A program made the position numbers and the translations under genes. This document shows positions 8,213 to 18,400 of a stretch of 64,000 bases of DNA, piece after piece. The DNA comes from Polaribacter sp. (lineage in GTDB: Bacteria > Bacteroidota > Bacteroidia > Flavobacteriales > Flavobacteriaceae). A model generated the notes under the pieces. The model was not told the DNA's origin. It did no database searches and saw nothing but the letters and a program-made list of their open reading frames with translations. The number at the start of each line of letters is the position of its first letter. Position 1 is the first letter of the stretch. The DNA lies in contig JAOKTT010000001.1 in the NCBI GenBank assembly GCA_028336245.1, positions 62,001-126,000 on the forward strand, read 5' to 3'.

Positions 8213-9924
8213 GATTAATTTTGAAGGAAAATAGAGCACAAAGGTTTTTATTCAATTTATTATTAATTGGCTTCATCCAATTAATTTCTTTACAACTAAG
8301 TCTTGCTCAAAAAAAACAACAAAAAAAACCAAATTTCATTTTCATCTTAACAGATGATCAACGCTATGACTTATTAGGAACTTCGGGAAATGAACTCATC
8401 AAAACACCCCATTTAGACCAACTTGCCAATGAAGGAGTTTTATTTACAAATGCACATGTAACAAGTGCTATTTGTACGCCGAGTCGTATTTCTATACTTT
8501 TAAGCCAATTTGAGAGAAAACATTCAGTGAATTTTAACTCTGGAACCAGTGTGTCAGAAGAAGCTTGGAATGAATCATATCCTGTAGTTATGAAAAAAAA
8601 TGGGTACTACACGGGTTATGTAGGTAAAAATCACGCTCCAATTGGGGATGGAGGCTATCAATCTGGACTTATGGATGCATCTTTTGATTATTGGTATGCC
8701 GGTCATGGACATCTGTCTTTTTATCCAAAAGATCGACATGAAATATTTGCAGCAGCAAAACAAAATACGCAGATAGAAATAATGGATGAAGGTGTCTCTG
8801 ATTTTTTTAGTAATGCACATAAACTAGAGGGAACAAAACACTTTTTAAATCAACGTCCTAAAGAGCAACCATTTTGCCTTAGCATTGCATTCAATTTGCC
8901 GCATGGCGCAAGCACATCTACGATGAAAATGTTAGACGCTGATCCTGATACTTATAAATCGCTCTATAGAGATAAAGAAATTCCACTTCCTCTAGATTAT
9001 ATTGCAAAAAAAGATATAAAAACCCCAAAATTGCCGCCAGAAATACTTCATGTTGATGATAGACAGGATATCTATGATTTTGTAGATAATGAAGAAGACT
9101 TGAAAGAGCGTATGATTCGTAACATGCAGGCCGTTACTGGAATTGACAATCTCGTTGGTAACTTAAGGGCTACCCTAAAGCAACTTGACTTAGATGAAAA
9201 TACAATTATTATTTTTACTTCAGATCATGGTATATTTTGGGGTGAATATGGATTGGGAGGCAAAGCATTGTGTTATGAAATTTGTACCCGTGTGCCAATG
9301 ATCATTCATAACCCCATGAGTTCCGGAGCAGCAAAAGGAATTATTACAAACGAGCTTGTTCAAACAATAGATATCGCACCTACAATGCTCCAATATGCAG
9401 GCATCAAAATTCCAAACTCTTACCAGGGAAAGCCATTAAATAATTTGATTAATGGAAACAACCAGCCCATCCACAAATACTTATTTACAGAAAACTTATG
9501 GTCAACGCATTTTGGAAATCCACGATGTGAATCTGTTCAAGACAAGGAATGGAAATACATTCGATATTATAAAAATGAAAATATTTCATCGAGAGATGTG
9601 ATGGCGATAGCAAAAGAGCATTCCATTAATCTTACGAAAATGTTATATGCAAATCACGATTCACAAATACCTGTTTATCAAACTTACATTGAGTCATCAA
9701 TTAATGGAGAGCAGCCCGTGTTTGAAGAATTATATCATTTGAAAATAGATCCAAAAGAGAAAAAAAACCTCATAAATAATCCTGAATTTAAAGATAAAAT
9801 AAAAGAAATGAAGGCGGTATGGAAAGAGAAAATACTTTTTGCTCGTGGCGAAGGAAAAGCACAGATTTTGAGGTATACATCAGACAGTAAAGCAGAAAAA
9901 GGAACTATTTCGATGCCTAAGTAA
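8209..9924 (+). CDS. Type I sulfatase with atypical post-CxPSR segment
   Basis: A 571-residue exported S1 sulfatase. A hydrophobic signal segment (about residues 14-33) is followed by FILTDDQRYDLLG, the first metal-binding motif. The formylglycine Cys is C89 in CTPSRISILLSQ. The usual LTGR after the pentapeptide is replaced by LLSQ and continues FERKHSVNFNSGT. The second metal region is IIIFTSDHGIFWGEYG. The start overlaps the previous stop by four bases (ATGA). The intact pentapeptide supports maturation by the formylglycine system. It is longer than the neighbouring sulfatase because of an insert before SDHG. Confidence 0.9.
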   Translation: MRLILKENRAQRFLFNLLLIGFIQLISLQLSLAQKKQQKKPNFIFILTDDQRYDLLGTSGNELIKTPHLDQLANEGVLFTNAHVTSAICTPSRISILLSQFERKHSVNFNSGTSVSEEAWNESYPVVMKKNGYYTGYVGKNHAPIGDGGYQSGLMDASFDYWYAGHGHLSFYPKDRHEIFAAAKQNTQIEIMDEGVSDFFSNAHKLEGTKHFLNQRPKEQPFCLSIAFNLPHGASTSTMKMLDADPDTYKSLYRDKEIPLPLDYIAKKDIKTPKLPPEILHVDDRQDIYDFVDNEEDLKERMIRNMQAVTGIDNLVGNLRATLKQLDLDENTIIIFTSDHGIFWGEYGLGGKALCYEICTRVPMIIHNPMSSGAAKGIITNELVQTIDIAPTMLQYAGIKIPNSYQGKPLNNLINGNNQPIHKYLFTENLWSTHFGNPRCESVQDKEWKYIRYYKNENISSRDVMAIAKEHSINLTKMLYANHDSQIPVYQTYIESSINGEQPVFEELYHLKIDPKEKKNLINNPEFKDKIKEMKAVWKEKILFARGEGKAQILRYTSDSKAEKGTISMPK

Positions 9925-9988
9925 TACTTGATTTTCTATTTTAAACAACCTTTAAGCACCTATATATGCAACGTAAAACATACTACAA

Positions 9989-12469
9989 ATGAAAAGATAT
10001 CATGTATTCTTCCTCCTCTCAGTTAGTTTGCTTATTGCTTCTTGCCAAACAAGCATAATAAATACTGACCCCGTCAGTTTCAATACAGGATGGAAATTTT
10101 ATAAGGGAGCTGCAAGCAATGCAGAAAATTTAACTTTTGATGATACCAATTGGCGTGCACAAAATTTACCACATGATTGGGCTATTGAAGGCCCCTTTGA
10201 TGAAAAATATAACGCACGTTGCGGAGGGTTGCCTTTTCATGGAACAGGATGGTACCGCAAACAGTTTATAATCCCAAAAAATGTAAAAGGAAAACACATC
10301 ACACTGCACTTTGATGGGGCAATGTACAATGCTAAAATATGGCTGAATGGCGTATTAATTGGCCATCGACCAAATGGATATATTGGCTTTTCAGTGGATC
10401 TGAGTAAACATCTGAAGTATGGAAGCGAAAACCTCATCGCTGTTCAGCTTACTCCTGAAGACCTTTCTTCAAGATGGTATCCCGGAGCAGGTATTTATCG
10501 CAATACATGGTTAGAAATCAATAACCCTATTCATGTTGCAAAATGGGGGACATTCATTACCACTCCCAAAATTACAAATGACAAAGCAACTATTAATATT
10601 CTAACAGAAATTGAAAACATTGGAGAGAAAGACAGCCCAATAACAATTCAAACCACCATTTTTAATAAAAAAGGGGAGCCTTTAACGTCAGTATCAGAAA
10701 ATGTGTTTTCAAGAAAGAATGACACCTTAATAGTCAATCAAAACCTCGAAGTATTAAACCCAGAGTTGTGGGATTTAAAGACCCCTTACCTCTACAGTGC
10801 TGAAACTAAATTATTTAAAAATAAGGAGTTAATCGATACATACAATACTAGGTTTGGTGTTCGCACCATTGAATATGGAAGTGATTTTGGATTTAAATTA
10901 AATGGAAAAAAAACTCGTTTTCAAGGGGTATGCCTTCATCATGATTTAGGACCTCTTGGGACTGCTGTAAATAGAAGAGCCACAGAGCGACAATTAGAAA
11001 TCATGCAATCTATGGGTGTCAATGCAATTCGAACAAGTCACAACCCACCTTCACCAGAACAAGTTCAACTATGCGACGAAATGGGCTTGCTAATGCAAAT
11101 AGAAGCGTTTGACATGTGGGAGAAACCAAAAGTTGAAAATGGTTACAGTACGTATTTTAAAGAATGGCATGAACGAGATTTAAGAGATATGATTCGGGCT
11201 TTTAGAAATAATCCATCTGTAATAATGTGGAGTATTGGTAATGAGATTTTAGAACAAAGCGACAAAAAGGGAGGGGAATTAGCAAGTAAACTTGCAATGA
11301 TTTGCAAAAACGAAGATCCCACAAGACCTACAACAGCTGGTTTTAATTATTACCCAGCCCCCATAAAGAATGGTTTGGCAAGTGCAATAGATCTTGTTGG
11401 GTGGAATTACAAGCCAAGAAAATACGCAGAAGTAGCAGCGCAGCACCCAGATTGGATCATGTATGGTTCCGAGACATCAAGCACCGTAAGCAGTCGTGGG
11501 GTCTATCATTTGCCTGTAGAGAAATATGAGCTTCATGAATCATTACAAATTACGAGCTACGATATCATTGGTCCTCCATGGGCTTACCCACCAGATATTG
11601 AGTTCGAATCTCTAGAAAATAACCCAAATAATTTGGGGGAATTTATTTGGACAGGTTTTGATTATTTAGGCGAACCTACGCCGTTTGGAGGGAAAGATAA
11701 CGCAACAAATGGCTATTGGAATGGCGACTGGCCCGCTAGAAGTTCTTATTTCGGAGCGGTAGACTTGTGCGGCTTGCCAAAAGACCGTTACTATCTCTAT
11801 CAAAGTCAATGGACAAGTGAACCTATGGTTCATGTCTTACCGCATTGGAACTGGAAAGGAATGGAGGGAACAATAATTCCTGTTTTTTCATATACAAACT
11901 GTGATGAAGTAGAATTATTTGTTAATGGAAAATCGCTTGGTAAAAAAATAAAAGGAGTGGATAAAACGTCGATCCCTATTAATTTTATTGATTGGGAAGG
12001 CGGCCGCTATACAGGTGATTTTATGTCACCTTATCGACTCCATTGGAATGTGCCTTATGAGGCTGGAGAAATAAAAGTTGTTGGCTATATTAATGGAGCA
12101 ATAGTCACTGAAAAAAGTATAAGGACAGCAGGAAAGCCTGCAAAAATTGAACTTATCCCGGATCATGATATAATAAAAGCTGACGGAGAAGACATGGTGT
12201 TTATTACGGTTCGAATTTTAGATAATGAAGGGAATTTGTGTCCAAATTCTGACAATCTTATTCATTTTGAAATAGAAGGAAATGGGGAAATTGTAGCCGT
12301 AGGAAATGGGAATGCAGCGACCACTGCCCCTTTTCAATCCAAACAACGTAAAGCTTTTAGTGGGAAATGTGTGGTGTATATAAAAGCTTCAACAGAACCA
12401 GGTAAAATTATTCTTAAGGCGAAATCGGAAGGTCTTATTCGCAAGAGTATTCAAATCCAAACCAAGTAG
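9989..12469 (+). CDS. GH2 beta-galactosidase-like glycoside hydrolase, lipoprotein
   Basis: This 826-residue lipoprotein (LIASCQTS) has the GH2 architecture: a sugar-binding jelly roll (FNTGWKFYKG, LPHDWAIEGPF, GTGWYRKQF), an immunoglobulin-like domain, a TIM barrel (GVCLHHDLGPLGTAV) and C-terminal beta domains. The acid/base is E419 in MWSIGNEILEQ and the nucleophile E495 in MYGSETSS. GH2 enzymes with this layout usually remove terminal beta-D-galactose, which suits the beta-linked D-galactose of agar-type galactans. It closes the operon begun by GH29, 64 bp after the second sulfatase. Exact linkage preference is not visible. Confidence 0.9.
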   Translation: MKRYHVFFLLSVSLLIASCQTSIINTDPVSFNTGWKFYKGAASNAENLTFDDTNWRAQNLPHDWAIEGPFDEKYNARCGGLPFHGTGWYRKQFIIPKNVKGKHITLHFDGAMYNAKIWLNGVLIGHRPNGYIGFSVDLSKHLKYGSENLIAVQLTPEDLSSRWYPGAGIYRNTWLEINNPIHVAKWGTFITTPKITNDKATINILTEIENIGEKDSPITIQTTIFNKKGEPLTSVSENVFSRKNDTLIVNQNLEVLNPELWDLKTPYLYSAETKLFKNKELIDTYNTRFGVRTIEYGSDFGFKLNGKKTRFQGVCLHHDLGPLGTAVNRRATERQLEIMQSMGVNAIRTSHNPPSPEQVQLCDEMGLLMQIEAFDMWEKPKVENGYSTYFKEWHERDLRDMIRAFRNNPSVIMWSIGNEILEQSDKKGGELASKLAMICKNEDPTRPTTAGFNYYPAPIKNGLASAIDLVGWNYKPRKYAEVAAQHPDWIMYGSETSSTVSSRGVYHLPVEKYELHESLQITSYDIIGPPWAYPPDIEFESLENNPNNLGEFIWTGFDYLGEPTPFGGKDNATNGYWNGDWPARSSYFGAVDLCGLPKDRYYLYQSQWTSEPMVHVLPHWNWKGMEGTIIPVFSYTNCDEVELFVNGKSLGKKIKGVDKTSIPINFIDWEGGRYTGDFMSPYRLHWNVPYEAGEIKVVGYINGAIVTEKSIRTAGKPAKIELIPDHDIIKADGEDMVFITVRILDNEGNLCPNSDNLIHFEIEGNGEIVAVGNGNAATTAPFQSKQRKAFSGKCVVYIKASTEPGKIILKAKSEGLIRKSIQIQTK

Positions 12470-12763
12470 TATTTTTAAATCATAATGCAGATTTAGAAAA
12501 AAACAAAGCAATACATATCGCTTTTACTTTAAAATAGTTTTTCCTTTTTGATCGTAAGAAAAATAAATATATTTAAATGCTATCCCTAACTTTTATAAGA
12601 TTAAGTGAATAGGATGTACTGCATTGGTTTAAAAAATTTAAGTATTTTTAATAAAAAATTGAATACCTCTGAAAGATACTTCTTTTAAGACGCTACTTTC
12701 CATATAGGCTGTCGTTATGCACAAAAAGAAATAGGTGTTAAAAAAAATTAAAGAAACTGTATA

Positions 12764-13639
12764 ATGAAAAAAGCAATTTTACTTTTTACCATTTTATTAT
12801 CAATTCTAAGCAGTTGTAAAAAAGATGATAATAAAAATCCAGAGGAATGTTACTCAAATACTAATGCACAGACTATAGTTCATGACGGTCTCAACAGAGA
12901 ATATGTGTTGTATATCCCAAACTCTTATGATGGAACATCTTCTGTTCCACTAATGCTGAATTTTCATGGGTTTGGTGGTAGTGCTAGTGATTATATGCAA
13001 GAAGCAGATATGCGCTCATTGGCAGAAGCTGACACTTTTATTTTAATCTATCCTCAAGGTAGTTGTTTAGATGGTTTATCTCATTGGAATGCTTGTCCAT
13101 TAGGAGTAGACAATAAAAGTAATGCTGATGATTTTGGATTTATTGAATCCATGATAAATGAGATCTCATCTCAGTATAATGTAGCTATGGAGAGAATTTA
13201 TGCTGCTGGATACTCAAACGGAGGCATGATGGCATATGGACTTGCGAACTATAAAAGTGATTTAATTGCTGCGGTAGCATCTGTTTCTGGAGCAATGTTA
13301 GATTGTGCAGGATCTACCAGTCATCCTATGCCAGTAATACATCTTCATGGAACTTCTGATGGCGTTCTCCCCTACAATGGGAGTAGTGACTGGAACTCTG
13401 CCCAAAGTACGTTGGACCATTGGATTAATTTTAATAATACAGTTTTTACCCCAACCGAAACAAGTGACAATAATATTGTACATTATGTTTATGATCAGGG
13501 AGATAGCTCAGTTTCTGTTGAGCATTACAAATATATTGGTGGAGACCATGTTTGGTTTAGCGCAACTTTTCAAGGTCAGAACACATCTGAATTGGTTTGG
13601 AATTTTGTGTCACGATATAACATAAATGGATTGAGATAA
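12764..13639 (+). CDS. Polyhydroxybutyrate depolymerase/feruloyl esterase-like alpha/beta hydrolase, lipoprotein
   Basis: A 291-residue lipoprotein whose Cys is followed by KKDD, a charged stretch like flavobacterial surface-export signals. The alpha/beta-hydrolase features are complete: the oxyanion region LNFHGFGGSASD, nucleophile S151 in GYSNGG, the acid in HGTSDGVLPY and the His in GGDHVW. The family (LpqC/PHB depolymerase, with CE1 feruloyl esterases) cleaves esters. In a polysaccharide locus it more plausibly removes acyl groups from the glycan. A second copy of the same family lies at 61317-62219. About 294 bp with no recognisable feature separates it from the GH2 gene. Confidence 0.85.
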   Translation: MKKAILLFTILLSILSSCKKDDNKNPEECYSNTNAQTIVHDGLNREYVLYIPNSYDGTSSVPLMLNFHGFGGSASDYMQEADMRSLAEADTFILIYPQGSCLDGLSHWNACPLGVDNKSNADDFGFIESMINEISSQYNVAMERIYAAGYSNGGMMAYGLANYKSDLIAAVASVSGAMLDCAGSTSHPMPVIHLHGTSDGVLPYNGSSDWNSAQSTLDHWINFNNTVFTPTETSDNNIVHYVYDQGDSSVSVEHYKYIGGDHVWFSATFQGQNTSELVWNFVSRYNINGLR

Positions 13640-13660
13640 AAAATAAAAGTGCATGACAAT

Positions 13661-13769
13661 GTATATAAAAAATAGGCGAAATAGTAGTAAATTTAAAGCT
13701 ATTGACTCGTATCAAACTAAGTGCTTAACCGAAAGTTTCGTGCTTCGTAATCGCCTACTTTTCATATAC
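13661..13769. repeat. 109-bp imperfect inverted repeat, possible structured RNA or small non-autonomous mobile element
   Basis: The arm at 13661-13679 (19 bases) pairs with 13751-13769 at 17 of 19 positions, with two A-C mismatches. The outer part is GTATAT/ATATAC and the inner part TAGGCGA/TCGCCTA. The 71-base interior contains a second potential hairpin (AATAG at 13680 with CTATT at 13699) and a direct repeat GTGCTT. It lies between the esterase stop and the sulfatase start. It has no T-tract next to the stem, so it is not a simple terminator. Nature unknown. Confidence 0.55.
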
Positions 13770-13810
13770 TAACCATTCATGTAAGAAAACAAAATTATAA
13801 TTATAGAATA

Positions 13811-15349
13811 ATGAAAACCAAAATTGGATTAAAAATAGCATTTTCAGTTTTTAAGCTGCTATTCTTACTTTTTGTAACTTCATGTAATTCCCCAGAAAAA
13901 GAAAACACCCCTCCAAACATTATTATTTTTCTAGTTGACGATATGGGGCTAATGGATACTTCAGTTCCATTTTTGACAGATACGAATGGTAATTCGGTAA
14001 GATATCCGTTAAATGATTATTATAAAACGCCAAATATGGAAGAACTTGCAGAGCATGGCATTCGCTTTACAAATTTTTATGCACACTCGGTTTGTTCTCC
14101 TTCGCGAACATCAATTTTGACGGGTCAGAACTCTGCTCGCCATGGGGTGACCAATTGGATTAAACCTGAGGAGAACAATCGCTCCGAGTTTGGGCCAGCC
14201 AATTGGAACTGGAAAGGACTTACCAAAGAATCGATAACACTTCCGCGAATCTTACAACAAGCAGGCTATAAAACAATTCATATAGGCAAAGCTCATTTTG
14301 GACCATTCAACAGTGAAGGGGAAAATCCACTTAATTTGGGTTTTGACATTAACGTTGCCGGCAGCTCGATTGGGCAACCAGGGAGTTACCTTGGTACAGA
14401 AGGATTTGGGCATACAGGTGGCAATAAAGCAAGGGCTGTAACGGGTTTAGAGAAATACCACGGCAAAGATATATTTCTGTCAGAGGCTTTGACCTTAGAA
14501 GCCAATTTAGCCATATCTCAAGCCAAAGAAGAAGGCAAGCCTTTCTTCCTTCATATGGCACATTATGCTTTACATGCGCCTTTTTATTCGGATCTCCGTT
14601 TTGCCAAAAACTATAAAGACTCGGATATGTCTGAAAAGGCTCAAGCTTATGCTACACTAATTGAAGGCATCGATAAATCTCTTGGTGACATTGTGTTACA
14701 CGTGAAAGATCTGGGATTAGGAGAGAACACGCTTATTTTCTTCTTGGGAGACAATGGTTCGGATGCTCCTCTGCCAATTGAAAACAACTACAGTAGCGCA
14801 TCACCGCTGAAAGGGAAAAAAGCCAATCACTGGGAAGGTGGTATACGAGTACCATTTATTGCATCGTGGGTAATACCCAATGAAAATGCATTCTCTCAAG
14901 AAAAATTACCTATTGCGAAAAATGCCATCCAACAACAAATGGGTTCTATTTTGGACATTTTTTCAACCCTGTCTCAGGTAGCCAATGTGAATTCACCTGG
15001 AGATTTTGTCATGGATGGTTTTGATCTTAAAGATCAGCTTATGGGTAGACAAAACGAAATACGTGATGAGTTATTTCTAAACCATTTTCCCCATAATCAC
15101 CGCTCCAGTTATTTTACGAGCCTGGTTAAATCAGACTGGAAAATCATGTACCATTATCAAGTAGAAGAGCAACCTCTTTATGAACTATTCAACTTAAAAA
15201 AAGATCCGTTTGAAACTAAGAATTTAGCGGAAAAGAATCCTGAACAACTCAAAATTATGATGAAGGTTTTATCTAGTGAAATGAAAAGCAAAAAGGCACG
15301 CTATCCTATGAAAGAAAATCGACCACTGGAACTGATTATACCTAAATAA
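13811..15349 (+). CDS. Type I formylglycine sulfatase, lipoprotein
   Basis: A 512-residue S1 sulfatase with a lipoprotein signal (FVTSCNS). The first metal motif is IIIFLVDDMGLMDTS. C95 in HSVCSPSRTSILTG is the formylglycine precursor. HIGKAHFGPF replaces the more usual GKWHLG, and FFLGDNGSDAPL is the second metal region. The end is lysine-rich without a sorting tail. It is convergent with the HTCS gene 76 bp downstream and is preceded by the long inverted repeat. Substrate position cannot be assigned. Confidence 0.92.
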   Translation: MKTKIGLKIAFSVFKLLFLLFVTSCNSPEKENTPPNIIIFLVDDMGLMDTSVPFLTDTNGNSVRYPLNDYYKTPNMEELAEHGIRFTNFYAHSVCSPSRTSILTGQNSARHGVTNWIKPEENNRSEFGPANWNWKGLTKESITLPRILQQAGYKTIHIGKAHFGPFNSEGENPLNLGFDINVAGSSIGQPGSYLGTEGFGHTGGNKARAVTGLEKYHGKDIFLSEALTLEANLAISQAKEEGKPFFLHMAHYALHAPFYSDLRFAKNYKDSDMSEKAQAYATLIEGIDKSLGDIVLHVKDLGLGENTLIFFLGDNGSDAPLPIENNYSSASPLKGKKANHWEGGIRVPFIASWVIPNENAFSQEKLPIAKNAIQQQMGSILDIFSTLSQVANVNSPGDFVMDGFDLKDQLMGRQNEIRDELFLNHFPHNHRSSYFTSLVKSDWKIMYHYQVEEQPLYELFNLKKDPFETKNLAEKNPEQLKIMMKVLSSEMKSKKARYPMKENRPLELIIPK

Positions 15350-15425
15350 ACAAATAATTTGGAATCATAAAATTCATTTGAACCAAATTGCCAAGAACAA
15401 GAAATAATGCAAATCTAAATGTTGC

Positions 15426-18400
15426 TTAATTTTTATTTTGTTGAACGTACGCTGTAGGAGTCATTTTATACAAAACCTTGAAAGATTGTGTGAAGTAAGA
15501 GGGCGTATTAAAGCCTGTTTTGTACATACATTCCTTGACACTGAAACCCTTTAATAAAAATTGTGCTGCTAATTTTAATCGATAGTTACGTAAAAACTCT
15601 GTTGGTTTTAGTCCGGTAATACCCTTGATTTTATTAAAAAAACTAGTTCTACTCATTCCGCTGAGGTTAGAAAACTCTTGAACAGTAAATATTGGATTAT
15701 CGATATTATCTTTAATAATCGTAATTATTTTTTCTATAAACAGCTCATCTATAGTTGAGATATCAATTTTGGAAGGTTCAAAGTTTGGCTTTCTAAACTC
15801 ACTGTGAACTTTTTTACGATTGTCAAGCAAAGAAGTGATTTGCGTTTTTAAAACCTCTAAACTAAAGGGTTTCGTCAAGTACACATCAGCACCAGCTTTT
15901 AAACCTTCAATTTTAGACTCGTCATTTACTCTAGCTGACAACAAAATAATTGGAATATGACTTGTTCTAATGTCATTTTTTAACTTTCTACAAACCTCAA
16001 TTCCATCTGTTTTTGGCATCATAATATCGCTAATAATAATGTCAGGAAGTGTCTCAAAAGCCATTTCAATTCCTTGTGAACCATCCATACTAGACAATAT
16101 CGAATAGTACGCACTTAGTTCTGATGTCAAATAATGGTATATTTCGGGGTTGTCTTCAATAATTAGCAAACTTGGCTTGTCCTTAATACCAGCGTCCGTT
16201 GTTTGCAGGTCCTTGGTTAAAACTGAGTTACTAGTAGGAGCTACTTTAGAAATAAAAATTTCATTATTTTCAACCATTTGTTCGTTGGATAAATGAGCGT
16301 TCCCTAAAGGAATCAAAAGTGTAAAACAGCTCCCTTTTTCGAGCTCGCTGACAACTTCGATCACGCCTCCATGAAGCTTCGCAAGGTTTTGAGAAAATGA
16401 AAGCCCGATCCCTACCCCTTCATTTTCTTTATTTTGATTATCTGATTGATAAAACCGATTGAAAACATTTTTTAAATCAGAAGCACTGATACCTTTCCCA
16501 TTATCTTTTACAAATATTTCAACATGTCCTTCTGGATAATTCGATTTTTTTGACGTAACAGAGTTAATACCTATTGAAATACAGCCTCCTTTTGGGGTGA
16601 ATTTAATAGCATTTGACAGCAAATTATACAGGATTTTCTCGATAATATTCACATCAATCCAAACAAATAGTTTGTTTTTAGGAAGTGTATTCTTTAATGA
16701 TAGTTTTTCTTGCTCTGCAAGCGTATAAAACTGATCTGTTATTTTATTTACTAGCGTAAGCAAATTGAGATGCGTACAGTTTAATTTGATTTTCCCTTGG
16801 TCTAGTTTTCTAAAGTCTAAAAGCTGCTTAATCAGTTTTAATAGGTAGTCAGAATTGCGCTGCATGGTTTGATACAGTCTCAGCCTTTCTTTTTTATGAA
16901 GCTTTTCACCTTGTTTTATTAGTTTTTCTGCAGGCCCTAATATGAGTGTCAAAGGGGACCTAAGCTCATGAGAGATATTTGTAAAAAACTCTAACTTCAC
17001 CTTATTAATTTCTTTTTCTTTTTCTTTTTTAAGACGGTCAAATTCTAATTTTCTTTTTCTTTTTAGGTTGAGAACAGCAAGCATTTTAAGAAAATAAACT
17101 AAAAGTACAAATGAAAGGACGTATATTATTTTAGCCCACAACGTTAAATACCAAGGAGGCAATATTGTAACACTTACTTCTGCAGGATATTCAGACCACA
17201 TCCCTTTATTATTGCTTCCATAAACTTTAAAGAGGTAATTACCTGGCCTTATATTAGTATAATTCGCAATACGCAGGTCAGAAGTCGTTTCAATCCAATT
17301 TTGATCAAACCCTTCTAAAATATACTTGTATTTATTTAGCTTAGAATCATTGTAATGAAGAGATGAAAAACTAAATGAAAAATTATTAACATTGGCCTCT
17401 AAGTTAATATGGTCTGTATGAGCTATGCTTTTATTTAAAATAATTTCATTATTTATTTCCTCCATAGGCTCAACCGGCTCATACATGATGTTCAGTTGTG
17501 TGATTAAAGGACGTGGCGGCGGCATGTCTTTCTTTTCACTGCGGTTTGGAGTAAAGACATTGATGCCATTAACACCTCCAAAAATCAATTCACCATTTTT
17601 TCTTTTAATGGCCGAAATCTCACTCATTCCGGGGTTTTGAAGTTCATTTGTTGAATAAGTTTCATAGGTCTCTGTTTGTGAGTCAAACCGAATCAGCCCT
17701 GTATTTGTACCCACCCATAAAAAACCACTATTATCTTCATTTATAGAGTTAATAACATCGTCTGGAAATAACTTATTTTGACTGCTATAGCGTTTAAACT
17801 CAACTACACTTCCATCTTTATCTCTAATTAATTTATTAAGACCGCCTCCAATAGTACCAATCCAAAGCGTATTTTTAGAGCTCTCAAAAATTTGCAATGT
17901 ATAATCACTTCCAATACTTTTGTCATTGGCAGCATCATATCTGTAGGACTTGAAATTACTATTGGTTATATCGTTACTATTTTCAATTAACTTGTTTAAC
18001 CCACTATTGGTAGTAACCCAAAGAATTCCATAGCTATCTCTATAGATGTCTCTAATAATCTTCCCAGAAAATTCTGTAGTCTGATTTGTTGGATTTATAT
18101 AAGAGAAAAATGGTTGCTCTCGTGAGTCATTCCACTCTGCAAGACCAAGACCCAAACCATAGTACCCAATCCATAATCTATTTTCACCTTCGCTATAAAT
18201 CGAATGAATCGCCAATTTTTTTACGTTAGAACCATCACTAGTCGGAATATTAAATTTTTCAAATTTAAAATTTTTTGATTTATCATTTCTGTTGAGTACT
18301 AATTTATTTAGTCCTCCATTTTCAGTTGAAAACCACAATATAGAATGATCGTTATCGATGATATTTTCAGTTATAGAAAAAATATTATTAGAGGTTACCC

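Noticed and set aside
5391..12469. Fucoidan as main substrate, suggested by GH29 and the L-fucose pathway
   Set aside because: The two GH86 endo-enzymes, GH2 and galactose genes point to an agar-type galactan. No fucoidan endo-lyase or hydrolase was seen. It cannot be fully excluded.
12470..12763. Hidden gene or relic between GH2 and the first esterase
   Set aside because: No frame longer than about 30 codons with recognisable motif and no clear hairpin was seen; it looks like plain AT-rich spacer.
13661..13769. Integron attC site
   Set aside because: The inverted repeat has no RYYYAAC/GTTRRRY core sites at its arms and no integrase is nearby.
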